Part shown: positions 8,952-18,126 of the stretch, piece after piece
Numbering within the stretch: position 1 is the first letter of the stretch
Layout: every line of letters begins with the position of its first letter
Assembly: GCF_021654285.1 (NCBI RefSeq)
Contig: NZ_JAKFZS010000008.1
Span: 62,001-126,000, forward strand
DNA length: 64,000 nucleotides
Direction of reading: 5' to 3'
From: Pseudoalteromonas luteoviolacea
GTDB taxonomy: Bacteria; Pseudomonadota; Gammaproteobacteria; Enterobacterales; Alteromonadaceae
Translations under genes and position numbers: made by a program
Notes under the pieces: generated by a model
What the model was told of the DNA's origin: nothing
Database searches by the model: none
The model's input: only the letters and a program-made list of their open reading frames with translations

Positions 8952-9857
8952 ATGATAAAGCAAGAGTCGATACAAGTACCAATACCTGATAAAAATGCTT
9001 CATTGCACCTTAGATATATTCATAACCCAGATAAACAAGGGCCTGTGGTGTTATGTCTGCATGGTGCAATAGAAAATGGCAAAATTTTTTATACAAATTC
9101 AAATAAAGGCTTTGCACCTTATCTCGCTGCACAAGGGTACAGGTGCTTTGTGTTGGATTTACGTGGAAGAGGTGAAAGCGTACCTGCCATTTCGTCAGGA
9201 CATGACTATGGTCAAACTGAATCAATCACAGAAGAAGTACCAGCGGTACTTGAGTACATAACAAAAAAGGTCGGTGAGCGTCCGCACTATTGGGTTGCGC
9301 ACTCTTGGGGCGGAGTCATCTTGAATAGTGTGTTTGCCCGCTATCCAGAAGAAATCAACCATGTACGAGCTTGCGCCTATTTTGGCTCTAAGCGAAGCTT
9401 ATACAATAATCACCCTGAAAAGTTGCTCAAAGCAAATCTGATGTGGTTTTGGCTTGCACATTATTACGTAAAAAAACATGGCTTTTTACCGGCGAAAAAG
9501 CTTCGTTGGGGCGCTGATAGCGAGACAATAAAGTCACACGCACAAAGTGCGCAATGGGCAAAAATTAGCCCTTGGGTAGATAGCGATGATAACTTTGATT
9601 ATGGCCAAGCTTTGAGTGGTCTATCCCTGCCACCTACGCAGCATATAGCGGGAGTAAGTGACAAGGCTTTGGCTCAGCCAATCGATATTGAAATGTTTAT
9701 GAAAGAATCAGGACAGGGCGTTCAAAAATTAAATATTTATGGAAAAAAATATGGTCACTCTCATAACTATGGCCATATCGATATGCTCACTCATCCAAGC
9801 GCATTGCAAGATCAATTTAAAGATGTTCTCAATTGGTTTCATCGTTATGACGGCTGA
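8952..9857 (+). CDS. Alpha/beta hydrolase
   Basis: A 301-residue cytoplasmic alpha/beta-fold hydrolase without signal peptide. The oxyanion loop LHGAIENG is near residues 36-43. The nucleophile elbow AHSWGG places the serine at residue 118. A late His is available in the GHSHNYGHIDM segment. The substrate is unknown; the fold includes esterases, lipases and acyltransferases. The ATG at 8952 is preferred over a GTG three codons earlier, though the ribosome site is weak. It converges on the sulfotransferase gene with only about 20 bp between stops. Confidence 0.82.
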   Translation: MIKQESIQVPIPDKNASLHLRYIHNPDKQGPVVLCLHGAIENGKIFYTNSNKGFAPYLAAQGYRCFVLDLRGRGESVPAISSGHDYGQTESITEEVPAVLEYITKKVGERPHYWVAHSWGGVILNSVFARYPEEINHVRACAYFGSKRSLYNNHPEKLLKANLMWFWLAHYYVKKHGFLPAKKLRWGADSETIKSHAQSAQWAKISPWVDSDDNFDYGQALSGLSLPPTQHIAGVSDKALAQPIDIEMFMKESGQGVQKLNIYGKKYGHSHNYGHIDMLTHPSALQDQFKDVLNWFHRYDG

Positions 9858-9877
9858 AGTTTATAGCAGCCCATATT

Positions 9878-11317
9878 CTATTTCGGCTGCGTAAGCTCCT
9901 TTTCTATCTCTTTTTCAAAGATTTGCCAGCGGTTTAATGAGCGGTTATGGATTGGTTGACGCACTTGAGTTTTACTTAGTGTTGAGACCTTGCTGCGACT
10001 TTTATAAAACTCCATACATTCGGGCTCATACTTTAGATACATAAAGTTAAGAATTTTCTGAATGGTTCGTTCTGGCTCATCAATTAGCTTCTCATAGCTG
10101 ATATTGAATACATTTCTTTTTAGATGTGATGAAAAGTGGGACATCACTTGTTGTTCAATTTCAGAGTAAAGTTTGAACTCGGGGAGCGAACAAAAGTAGG
10201 GTTCATTTTCGGCAAAATGGTTACTGTACACTGACCAAGCGTTAGCCATAAAATCACGGGTTAAATGGATGATTCTGGCGTTTGGGAATATCCTGTAAAT
10301 TAGTCCTATGTTCTGAAAGTTTGCCGGAAGCTTATTGATAACAGCTTCTTCTTGAACCCTGTTTTTCTTGATTTCATCTACGTAAACACTGCGACAGTAA
10401 TCAAGCATGGATGTGGATGGTTCATAAATACAATCTGGAAAAGGGCGTTCAGTTCGCATTTCAAGGTATGGCACTATTTTGTCACTGAGCACTATGCTTT
10501 CGCCAATTGTGCCGACTTGGCTATGTTGTGTCAGAATTTGCTCAAGCAGTGTAGAACCAGTTCTTGGCAGCCCAACGATAAACACAGGTGTAAACGTTGA
10601 TTTCACTTTATCTATCGGCTTTGAGAAAAAGTCTTCATCACAAGTCGCTAATAAACGGTTATAGAATGGCAGCATATCTACTGTTCTAAATTCGCATTGT
10701 TTAAGCTGTAGCTCATTGGCTTTTTTATAGTATTCAAAGGCTTCTTTATTGTCGCCCAGAGCTTGATGCGCAGTTGCAAAGGCGTGATAGGCAACAATTT
10801 GAAATTTTGGGTGCTCAAACTTACCATCCAATTCCTCTAAACGTGCCATTAACTCAGGTATTTCAGAGGGGGGAGCCAACTGCATGAGCTCAAAAATCAT
10901 AAATACAGAAACACCAGATTCTGGACACTCTAGTCCTTTTTTGAAAACTTGAAAAGCGTTATCTATGAAGCCATGATCTAAATAGAACTGACCAAGATGA
11001 TAGTGAATCTGGGCGTTATGCCTCGCAACACTTAAGGCGTATTCAAGAACAGTTTTTGCGTCAACGGGCGATCCAACTGCAATAAATGCATCAGCCAAAG
11101 CATATAAAGGGTCGAGCATTTTAGGTAGATGTTCGCATGCTCTTTTGAGGTAGTAAATTGCGTTATCATATTGCTCTAAACGCATACATATACGGCCTAG
11201 GCCAAATAGGGCTTTGCCATTAGTGGGGTTTTGTTTAAGCACTTGTTTAAACATAAACTCGGCTTCTCGGAGCCTGTTTTCTAACAACAGTTCTGTTGCG
11301 CGATCTAAAAGTAACAT
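9878..11317 (-). CDS. TPR-repeat sulfotransferase
   Basis: A 479-residue two-part protein. Residues about 1-210 contain tandem tetratricopeptide units (NPTNGKALFGLGRICMRLEQ, then similar 34-residue units). Residues about 235-470 form a sulfotransferase domain with the PAPS 5'-phosphosulfate loop FIVGLPRTGSTLLEQIL and a later VIHLTRDFMANAWSVY resembling the 3'-phosphate motif. It would transfer sulfate from PAPS to an unknown acceptor, perhaps a peptide or glycan recruited by the TPR region. It lies 88 bp downstream of a TonB-dependent receptor on the same strand, a recurring neighbourhood in marine bacteria. A strong terminator sits between them, so expression needs readthrough or a local promoter. 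Confidence 0.88.
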   Translation of the reverse strand: MLLLDRATELLLENRLREAEFMFKQVLKQNPTNGKALFGLGRICMRLEQYDNAIYYLKRACEHLPKMLDPLYALADAFIAVGSPVDAKTVLEYALSVARHNAQIHYHLGQFYLDHGFIDNAFQVFKKGLECPESGVSVFMIFELMQLAPPSEIPELMARLEELDGKFEHPKFQIVAYHAFATAHQALGDNKEAFEYYKKANELQLKQCEFRTVDMLPFYNRLLATCDEDFFSKPIDKVKSTFTPVFIVGLPRTGSTLLEQILTQHSQVGTIGESIVLSDKIVPYLEMRTERPFPDCIYEPSTSMLDYCRSVYVDEIKKNRVQEEAVINKLPANFQNIGLIYRIFPNARIIHLTRDFMANAWSVYSNHFAENEPYFCSLPEFKLYSEIEQQVMSHFSSHLKRNVFNISYEKLIDEPERTIQKILNFMYLKYEPECMEFYKSRSKVSTLSKTQVRQPIHNRSLNRWQIFEKEIEKELTQPK

Positions 11318-11350
11318 GTTAATCAGCAGTTTATTTTAATAATAAAAATA

Positions 11351-11384
11351 AAAAGAGGAAATAGCTATCGCTAATTCCTCTTTT
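11351..11384 (-). terminator. Intrinsic terminator between the TonB receptor and the sulfotransferase
   Basis: A perfect 10-bp AAAAGAGGAA/TTCCTCTTTT stem with an inner TAGC/GCTA extension and a TATC loop, followed on the minus strand by a T-rich tail. It should end most transcription from the receptor. Confidence 0.85.
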
Positions 11385-11405
11385 GCTCTGGGTTACAGAT
11401 AAAGT

Positions 11406-14027
11406 TTAGAACGTATAAGTTGCTTTGACGTAGTAGAATCCGCCATTAATGCCAAATGGTGACGTTTCATAATAAATACCGCCCCATGTGTTGGATGGTG
11501 TAAGTTCACTAGCGCCTTCTTCAGCGAAATTAATGACTTTTTCAGCATCTTGGTCAAAGATATTATTTGCACCAACTGTAAGGCTAATGTTTTCTGTCGC
11601 GTAATACGTCAGCTCAGCATCAAATGTAAAGTTTGGATCTGCCATGATTGCAGTCGCGTCATAGTCCACATGAACGCCTTGATATTCGCCAAAGTAGTTG
11701 TAACGAATAAAGCCTGAGAAGTCTTCCCACTGCTGAGTCCAAGTATAAGTGGCTCTATGCTGAGGTAAGTCATTCTCCAAACGTTTTACTTTAAAAGCAC
11801 CTGTAATATCGGAGAACTTGTCAACCTCAGTTTCATTCCAGTTATATGCCATGCTGAAAGTTGCAAAGCCACCTAATAAGTCCATTGAGTAGTTAGCTAC
11901 AACATCAACACCTTGTGTTGTGGTATCGAAGTCATTTGTAAAGAACGACACTTGCGCGATGCTATCTACATTCGGGACGCCATCGGCTTTAAGCGCTTCT
12001 TTTTGAGTCGGCGTTAGATTAATTTTTTCAGACTGACTGAGTCTATCTTCTACCTGAATATTGTAGTAGTCGATGGTTAAGAATAAGTCGCCTGTCTGGT
12101 ACACGAAACCAAGTGTATAACTCTCAGACTCTTCAGGTTGTAATTCCGTACCGCCTAATATCTCTGATACAGGGTTTGTAGGTGGCAGAAGCGCTGAGTC
12201 TACAAGTACACCGCTGCTCAGATTTGTTTGCACATTACTTACGTTGGCTTGACCAACGGTTGGCGCTCTAAAGCCTGTGCTCACAGAGCCTCGAACTGAT
12301 AAATCATCTGTCAGTTGGTATTGACCCATGATTTTAAAGTTGGTTGTAGAGCCGAATGAATCATAGTCTTCAAACCTGAGTGCCCATCCCATTAAAAACT
12401 CTTCTGTGAATGGGGTTTCTACGTCCACATATGCGGCATAGTTGCGGCGGGAAAACTCGCCTGCTGCTGCAGGTTGGAAACCAGGGAAACCGTTCGAGCC
12501 TATACCAAACCCTTGTTGAGTTAACGGCCCTGCAATAAATGAAGCTTCATCACCAGCAATGACCTCAAAAGTTTCTTCGTGCCATTCTAAGCCTGTTGCC
12601 ACATTCACTTCATAGGCCAAACCAAAGTCGAACTCTTTAGATACATCAAAGTTAAAGTTTTTCTCTAGTTGGATATATTTACCCGGGCTGAATTCCATCG
12701 GCGTTTCAGCGCCTAGCGAGGCATTGACCGTATTGGTAATAAAATAACGTGATTCATTTCGACCAACGGAGCCGCTAATATCGTAGTAGCCGCCTTCCAT
12801 AAAACCTTCAGTGAACTCACCTTTTGTGCCGATTGTTAGGGATGTATCGGTAATATTACCGCCAAAATTGGGTGTAAAGCCACCAGGTAGAATTTCATTA
12901 AAAGCAAAACAGTTTCTACCAACTTCTGTATCGGCTGCAATTTGTTGATAAGCAGCAATGGTCGCCACATTATATATACGATTGCCGTCAGCATCTTTTA
13001 GATTTACGGTGGGACAACCAATTCCAGTGTTCAAGCCATCGAGATCGGCAACTAGTAACGTATCTCCTCCGTCATTAGAGTATACTTGTGGACGGGTTTG
13101 TGGGTTACGATAATAGAATCCACCTTTTACATCACGCTCTGAATAGTTACCGAACATATAAAATTCAGAACTATTACTTAATTCAAGTCCAACATTACCA
13201 AACAGGGTAATATCGTCTTTGATCTCTGGTGCACCCCAAATTTGCGCTGGATCTCTTACGCCTTCAACATTTGCGTCAATATATGCCTGAGCATCAGGTC
13301 TTTGCACACTTCTGCTTGTTGCGTCGGCTTCTTTATATTGAAAACTTAGGTTTGCAAACCCTTGATCAGTAAATGGTAAGCCAATATTACCTTCAAATGT
13401 CGTTGTATCACCGTCACCCTCGTAATATTCGCCTTGCTTAACAGAAAAGCTACCCCCTTCGGAAGCGTCTTTAAGTACAAAGTTCAAAACACCTGCTATT
13501 GCATCGGAACCATATTGTGCAGCAGCGCCATCACGCAGTACTTCAACTTGTTTAAGTGCGACACTGGGTATCACAGAAATATCAGGGCCTTGTGCACCAT
13601 CATTAATACCACCACCTAAAAATGCGATGACAGAAGAACGGTGTCTGCGTTTACCGTTGAGTAAAATTAGAGTGGAGTCCGCAGGAAGGCCACGAAGGTT
13701 TGCTGGACGAACTAAGCTCGCCGCGTCACTGATTGGGTTGGCATGGACATTGAGTGAGGGCACAGACCCTTTTAAAAGCTCAAGCATATCATCGCCACCA
13801 GCTTTGCTTAGTTCATCGCCGCCTATGATATCGATTGGTACAGGCGACTCACCAATTGACCTAGGCGCTGCCCTTGAACCAACGACGGCAATTTTCTCAA
13901 TATCTTTGTTTGCTCCTCCTTCTCTTGCATCTGCTTGAACGCCAAATGCAAGTAAGGCTGTGGTCGCTGCAGTTGTAGAAATAGCAAATTGTATTGCTTT
14001 TCTTAGTTTGCATCTCTGTAGTTTCAT
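11406..14027 (-). CDS. TonB-dependent outer-membrane receptor
   Basis: An 873-residue receptor for energy-coupled import across the outer membrane. It has a signal peptide with a long basic n-region (cleavage near FGVQADA), a plug domain starting around KIAVVGSRAAPRSIGESP with LILLNGKRR and VEVLRDGAAAQYGSDAIAGV, and a beta-barrel ending in the aromatic C-terminus YVKATYTF. No Fur box is evident upstream, so a carbon or peptide substrate is as likely as a siderophore. The upstream region has a nested palindrome at 14087-14121. The downstream neighbour is a TPR-sulfotransferase. Confidence 0.93.
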   Translation of the reverse strand: MKLQRCKLRKAIQFAISTTAATTALLAFGVQADAREGGANKDIEKIAVVGSRAAPRSIGESPVPIDIIGGDELSKAGGDDMLELLKGSVPSLNVHANPISDAASLVRPANLRGLPADSTLILLNGKRRHRSSVIAFLGGGINDGAQGPDISVIPSVALKQVEVLRDGAAAQYGSDAIAGVLNFVLKDASEGGSFSVKQGEYYEGDGDTTTFEGNIGLPFTDQGFANLSFQYKEADATSRSVQRPDAQAYIDANVEGVRDPAQIWGAPEIKDDITLFGNVGLELSNSSEFYMFGNYSERDVKGGFYYRNPQTRPQVYSNDGGDTLLVADLDGLNTGIGCPTVNLKDADGNRIYNVATIAAYQQIAADTEVGRNCFAFNEILPGGFTPNFGGNITDTSLTIGTKGEFTEGFMEGGYYDISGSVGRNESRYFITNTVNASLGAETPMEFSPGKYIQLEKNFNFDVSKEFDFGLAYEVNVATGLEWHEETFEVIAGDEASFIAGPLTQQGFGIGSNGFPGFQPAAAGEFSRRNYAAYVDVETPFTEEFLMGWALRFEDYDSFGSTTNFKIMGQYQLTDDLSVRGSVSTGFRAPTVGQANVSNVQTNLSSGVLVDSALLPPTNPVSEILGGTELQPEESESYTLGFVYQTGDLFLTIDYYNIQVEDRLSQSEKINLTPTQKEALKADGVPNVDSIAQVSFFTNDFDTTTQGVDVVANYSMDLLGGFATFSMAYNWNETEVDKFSDITGAFKVKRLENDLPQHRATYTWTQQWEDFSGFIRYNYFGEYQGVHVDYDATAIMADPNFTFDAELTYYATENISLTVGANNIFDQDAEKVINFAEEGASELTPSNTWGGIYYETSPFGINGGFYYVKATYTF

Positions 14028-14307
14028 CCTGTTTCCCCAGTTTTTCTAAACTTCTTTTTATAAACCAAATTGCAATATGCAATAACGTGTTATCACTTGA
14101 ATGTATTCAATTCGTTAACACAATAATAAAAGTAGCAGCCAATTCGCCAAGTTCAATTTTTTGATTGATTTAATTGCATTTATTTATAAATTAAGCGTGC
14201 CTAGACCGAATTTTTCACTAGAGTGGAATGAATTTGTATTTCAAATGGGTAATTCCATCTCACTTAGTGTGTTTTGTATCGTCTGTGAATTAACAAGGTA
14301 AGAAAGA
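14028..14307. promoter_or_regulatory. Intergenic control region upstream of the TonB receptor
   Basis: An AT-rich region between divergent genes. It contains the palindrome described at 14087-14121. The remainder shows no coding potential beyond the short frame beginning at 14308. Confidence 0.5.
14087..14121. promoter_or_regulatory. Nested inverted repeat, candidate operator of the TonB receptor
   Basis: TTGAAT-GT-ATTCAA (14097-14110) is flanked by GTGTTA (14087-14092) and TAACAC (14116-14121), nearly co-centred. It sits about 60-95 bp upstream of the receptor start, where a regulator could bind. The regulator is unknown. Confidence 0.5.
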
Positions 14308-14415
14308 ATGTTCGATATTTGTAAACGAGGTTATGAGGAGGCCCCACAGTCATGCAAGGAAAGTTGTTTTAGTTGGACCAAATATCTACACGATTTTTAC
14401 AGAGAACTTTGCTAG
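14308..14415 (+). CDS. Candidate 35-residue Cys-rich small protein
   Basis: An open frame of 35 codons begins with ATG after an AAGGTAAGAAAG ribosome site and stops 32 bp before the next gene. Cys residues are at positions 5, 16, 20 and 35, the middle pair spaced CxxxC, alongside charged and aromatic residues (SWTKYLHDFYREL). No family is recognised. Good initiation context and close spacing to the downstream gene are the only support; it could be a chance frame or a leader peptide. Confidence 0.35.
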   Translation: MFDICKRGYEEAPQSCKESCFSWTKYLHDFYRELC

Positions 14416-14447
14416 AATGACGGTAAATAAGCTGATTTTGGACATCA

Positions 14448-14822
14448 ATGCGGTTAATTAAAGTCGTGCATAAAGCACCTATACGGGTGGCACGGATAAG
14501 TAGAAAAAGGCAAAGGTTAAGGATAAAACGTACGCTGATTGCGTTGAAAGGGGCGCTTGCCCAAGAAAAGCAAGAAACGGAAGAGATGCTTGATATTTAC
14601 AAGCGCTACACACTCGGCAATGCATCTAAGTCAGAGCTAAGAGTTGCCAACAAACAGTTTGTAGATGTCTTAAAAGGTTTGGGGTTAGGTGTTTTTGCTA
14701 TTTTGCCATTTGCGCCCATTACGATACCTTTAATCATCGCATTGGGTAATAAATTTGGAGTAGAAGTACTCCCCAGTTCATTTGCAATAAAAAAAGAAGA
14801 AAAAAGAAATAAAAGTGAGTGA
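14448..14822 (+). CDS. LETM1-like small membrane protein
   Basis: A 124-residue protein with a very basic N-terminus (many Arg/Lys in residues 1-35), a helical middle and one or two hydrophobic segments around residues 78-105. The stretch ILPFAPITIPLII followed by VEVLPSSF resembles the LETM1 signature (Pro-Phe, spaced Pro, then LPS-S/T-F). LETM1 proteins are mitochondrial inner-membrane ion-homeostasis factors, and bacterial relatives are poorly characterised. The resemblance is by eye and limited to about 40 residues. It is a plus-strand gene after the 35-residue frame; no obvious partner. Confidence 0.7.
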   Translation: MRLIKVVHKAPIRVARISRKRQRLRIKRTLIALKGALAQEKQETEEMLDIYKRYTLGNASKSELRVANKQFVDVLKGLGLGVFAILPFAPITIPLIIALGNKFGVEVLPSSFAIKKEEKRNKSE

Positions 14823-14960
14823 GCATTACTCAATGCCACGCTTATTCAGTGCTTTACATCAAGCCAGCATAATTATAGAAAAAACTTACCCTTATGACGG
14901 TGAATTGTGTCTCAGTTATTGATATCCTTGAGTCAATACAACTTAGAATAAGAGGCACGT

Positions 14961-16325
14961 ATGAGTACTTTACTCGTTCATTCCCAGGAAGGAACACCAG
15001 TCCATTTAACCACAGAGTCACAGCTGGAAAGCTGGTTGTCAGAAAATGCACAAACTGCCAAAAGCTTTGTGTTGTCAACGCGTCAAGAGGGACAAAATGT
15101 ATTGCTAGTCCCAGATTTGGAAAGTGGAGCATTATCAAGTGTTGTATGCATAGTTGAATCGCTTGATGATCAATGGCTAGCAGGTGATCTAGCCAAGCAA
15201 CTACCAAAAGGCATGTATCAGTTTGTTGGTGGTGAAGAGTTAATTGAGAGAGCTGCCACGAGTTATGTCCTTGGCGCATATAAATATAGTGCGTACAAAA
15301 AAACTGCCCCTATTCAAGCAAAGCTAGCCATCTCACAAGAGAACCTGTTTAAGAAGGTGTCGGATATTACAGCAGGTATATACTTGGTTCGTGATTTAGT
15401 TAACACACCAGCTGCCGATATGATGCCTCAGCATTTGGCAGAAACATTCATTGAACTCAGCGAGCAATTTGGCGGTGAATTTAAACAGCTTATTGGTGAT
15501 GAACTTTTAGAGCACAATTATCCGACTATTCATATGGTTGGTCGCGCAAGTGATAACAAGCCTCGCTTATTAGATTTAACTTGGGGTGATGAAAATGCAC
15601 CTAAGCTAACTTTAGTGGGCAAAGGCGTATGTTTTGACTCAGGTGGTTTGGACCTCAAACCTGCCGCAGGCATGAGAAACATGAAAAAAGACATGGGCGG
15701 TGCAGCGCATGTATTGGGCTTGGCACATATGATTATGGCGGCAAACCTGCCTGTAAGATTACGCGTGCTAGTCCCTGCGGTTGAGAATGCAGTGTCAAAA
15801 AATGCGTTTAGACCGGGTGATGTGATTGTTACACGTAAAGGGATCACAGTTGAAATTGACAACACAGATGCTGAAGGGCGCTTAGTATTGTGTGATGCTT
15901 TGGCTGAAGCACAGACTGAAAAGCCTGACCTGCTGATTGATTTTGCAACATTGACAGGTGCTTGTCGAATCGCTTTAGGTACTGAATTGCCTGGCTTTTA
16001 TAGTACAGATCAAAAGATTGCTAATGACATCATTGCTGAGGGAATTGAGTTAAATGACCCAGTATGGCAATTACCTTTATTTGACCAGTATAAAGGTTTG
16101 TTTAAAAGCGATATTGCGGATATTGCGAACTGCGGTTCAACGCCTTTTGGTGGTTCAATTACTGCTGCGTTATATCTCAAAGAGTTTGTTGAACCAGAAA
16201 ATACACCTTGGCTTCACTTTGATGTTATGGCGTGGAATGTTCGTCATTTACCGGGTCGCCCAGTAGGCGGTGAAGGCTTAGGCTTAAGAGCTACCTTCTC
16301 ATATTTGCAAAAGCGTTTTGCTTAG
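14961..16325 (+). CDS. Leucyl aminopeptidase family M17
   Basis: A 454-residue cytosolic di-metal aminopeptidase that removes N-terminal residues from peptides. The metal and active-site residues are visible: K221 and D226 in VGKGVCFDSGG, D244, and D303, E305 and R307 in the signature NTDAEGRLVL. The N-terminal domain is shorter than in E. coli PepA (503 aa), so it may be nearer the PepB-like or generic M17 branch; I leave the symbol empty. A ribosome site (AGAGG) precedes the ATG. It is convergent with pepD across a shared terminator; both act in peptide degradation. Confidence 0.93.
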   Translation: MSTLLVHSQEGTPVHLTTESQLESWLSENAQTAKSFVLSTRQEGQNVLLVPDLESGALSSVVCIVESLDDQWLAGDLAKQLPKGMYQFVGGEELIERAATSYVLGAYKYSAYKKTAPIQAKLAISQENLFKKVSDITAGIYLVRDLVNTPAADMMPQHLAETFIELSEQFGGEFKQLIGDELLEHNYPTIHMVGRASDNKPRLLDLTWGDENAPKLTLVGKGVCFDSGGLDLKPAAGMRNMKKDMGGAAHVLGLAHMIMAANLPVRLRVLVPAVENAVSKNAFRPGDVIVTRKGITVEIDNTDAEGRLVLCDALAEAQTEKPDLLIDFATLTGACRIALGTELPGFYSTDQKIANDIIAEGIELNDPVWQLPLFDQYKGLFKSDIADIANCGSTPFGGSITAALYLKEFVEPENTPWLHFDVMAWNVRHLPGRPVGGEGLGLRATFSYLQKRFA

Positions 16326-16334
16326 GAAAAATTA

Positions 16335-16362
16335 AAAAAACGGCTCAATTGAGCCGTTTTTT
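16335..16362. terminator. Bidirectional intrinsic terminator between the M17 aminopeptidase and pepD
   Basis: A perfect palindrome with CGGCTCAA/TTGAGCCG at the centre flanked by A6 and T6. It can terminate both convergent genes. Confidence 0.92.
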
Positions 16363-16373
16363 ATTATGCAGAA

Positions 16374-17852
16374 TTATACAGATTTTACAGGGATATTTGA
16401 AAGCAATGCTTTCATTTGCTCCCAGTATAACCCCACAGAGCCAATATGTACTTTTTCATCTGGAGAGTGAGGGAATTTGATGGTTGGGCCAAACGAAATC
16501 ATATCCATGTCTGGATAAGGTTCTTTGAAAAGGCCACACTCTAATCCTGCATGAATCACCATGATGTCAGGTTTTTTACCGTAGATACCTTCATACATAT
16601 CTCTGAAAATATGAATGAGCTCTGATTCTGGTTCAGGTTTCCAACCAGGGTATGCACCGGAGAATTCAACTTTTACGCCAGCAAGCTCGGCCAATGAAGC
16701 AAGCGTACCTTCAACGTCTGTTCTACCCGAGTCAATCAAAGAACGGATCAGACATAAAATTTCTACGCAGTCTTGCTCTGTGGTGATCACACCAAGATTT
16801 AATGAGGTTTCAACTACGCCTTGTATGTCGTCACTCATTCTTACCACACCATTAGGGCAAGCATTCAACAATGACAGCAATTGTTGTGTGCTTTTTGATG
16901 TCATCGGTGTTTGTGACGCTTCGACTTGCGTAGTGATAAAAGTGAGGCCAGTTTCAATCGCAGCAAGCTCTTTACGCATTAGCGCCTGTACTTCCTCAAT
17001 ACGCTCTGCTAATTGATTAATATCGGCATCATGAATTGCAATCGTAGTGTAAGCTTCTCGAGGAATTGCATTTCTTAGCGAGCCGCCTTTGAACTCAACA
17101 ATTTGAAAATCAATACCACTGAGGTGATGCTTTAATGTACGAGCTAATAGTTTGTTCGCGTTGGCACGTCCGGTATGAATGTCGACACCTGAATGGCCGC
17201 CTTTGAGACCTTTCAGTGCGATTTCAACATACACTTGTCCGGTTGCTACAGTCTGTCTTTCGATATCGAGCGTCAGGCTAGCATCAATACCACCGGCACA
17301 GCCCATATAGATCTCGCCTTCTTGCTCAGAGTCGGTGTTTAGTAAAATTTCACCTTCCAACCAACCAGCTTCTAGACCAAACGCGCCGGTCATCCCAGCT
17401 TCTTCATCCACGGTTAAAATCACTTCTAGTGGTCCGTGTGCAACGTCATTTGAGGCTAAAACAGCTAAACAAGATGCCATGCCGATGCCGTTATCAGCAC
17501 CGAGCGTTGTGCCATCAGCTGTTACCCAATCGCCATCGACAAAGGGTCTAATTGGATCTGTCACAAAATTATGATTTGTATCGTCATTTTTTTGCGGCAC
17601 CATGTCGATATGCGCCTGCAATACGACCGGCTTTCTAGTTTCCATGCCTTCAGTTGCAGGTTTTTTGATGAAGACATTACCGGTTTTATCTCGGCGTGTA
17701 GCTAAATTTTGTGACGTTGCCCAGTCAACAATAAACTGTGCAAGTGCTTCTTCATGCTTTGATGGGTGTGGGATTGAACAGATTTGGTCGAAAAATTGCC
17801 ACACGATTTGTGGTTCGAGTTGGCTTATCTCTGAATGAGGTTTAAACACCAT
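16374..17852 (-). CDS. pepD: Aminoacyl-histidine dipeptidase (peptidase D, M20 family)
   Basis: A 492-residue cytosolic zinc dipeptidase, close to E. coli PepD in length and motifs. It hydrolyses Xaa-His and other dipeptides. Metal-site residues include H81 in AHIDMVP, D120 in LGADNGIG, and E150/E151 in VDEEAGMTGA; the late HAGLECG motif supplies a further His and Glu. The start MVFKPHSEISQLEP fits the family. It is a single gene on the minus strand, sharing a terminator with the M17 aminopeptidase. Confidence 0.95.
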   Translation of the reverse strand: MVFKPHSEISQLEPQIVWQFFDQICSIPHPSKHEEALAQFIVDWATSQNLATRRDKTGNVFIKKPATEGMETRKPVVLQAHIDMVPQKNDDTNHNFVTDPIRPFVDGDWVTADGTTLGADNGIGMASCLAVLASNDVAHGPLEVILTVDEEAGMTGAFGLEAGWLEGEILLNTDSEQEGEIYMGCAGGIDASLTLDIERQTVATGQVYVEIALKGLKGGHSGVDIHTGRANANKLLARTLKHHLSGIDFQIVEFKGGSLRNAIPREAYTTIAIHDADINQLAERIEEVQALMRKELAAIETGLTFITTQVEASQTPMTSKSTQQLLSLLNACPNGVVRMSDDIQGVVETSLNLGVITTEQDCVEILCLIRSLIDSGRTDVEGTLASLAELAGVKVEFSGAYPGWKPEPESELIHIFRDMYEGIYGKKPDIMVIHAGLECGLFKEPYPDMDMISFGPTIKFPHSPDEKVHIGSVGLYWEQMKALLSNIPVKSV

Positions 17853-18093
17853 ATTCCCCTAATAACTAGCTTGTTGTCAGTAATTTGATTTAATAGCAAA
17901 CATTGGTTGCTTTATAACAGCGTTCGTTGTGCGGTATGCAAAAGCAACCTCATATTAAGTTAAGACGTTTGAATGTCGTTAAAATAAGTATAAAGGCGTC
18001 ACTTCAGGTTATTTACATAAGACGATGAGATGCCAAGGGCATATAGTCTAGACGCGCTGTGAGAGGTATATTATCAGTTATTCACGTCTATAT

Positions 18094-18119
18094 CGAGCAG
18101 CAGCGTCTACCACTGCTCG
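18094..18119 (-). terminator. Hairpin downstream of the FabH-like gene
   Basis: A 7-bp stem CGAGCAG/CTGCTCG with a 12-nt loop just beyond the stop. It lacks a strong T run, so function as a terminator is uncertain. Confidence 0.4.
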
Positions 18120-18126
18120 GCGTAGA

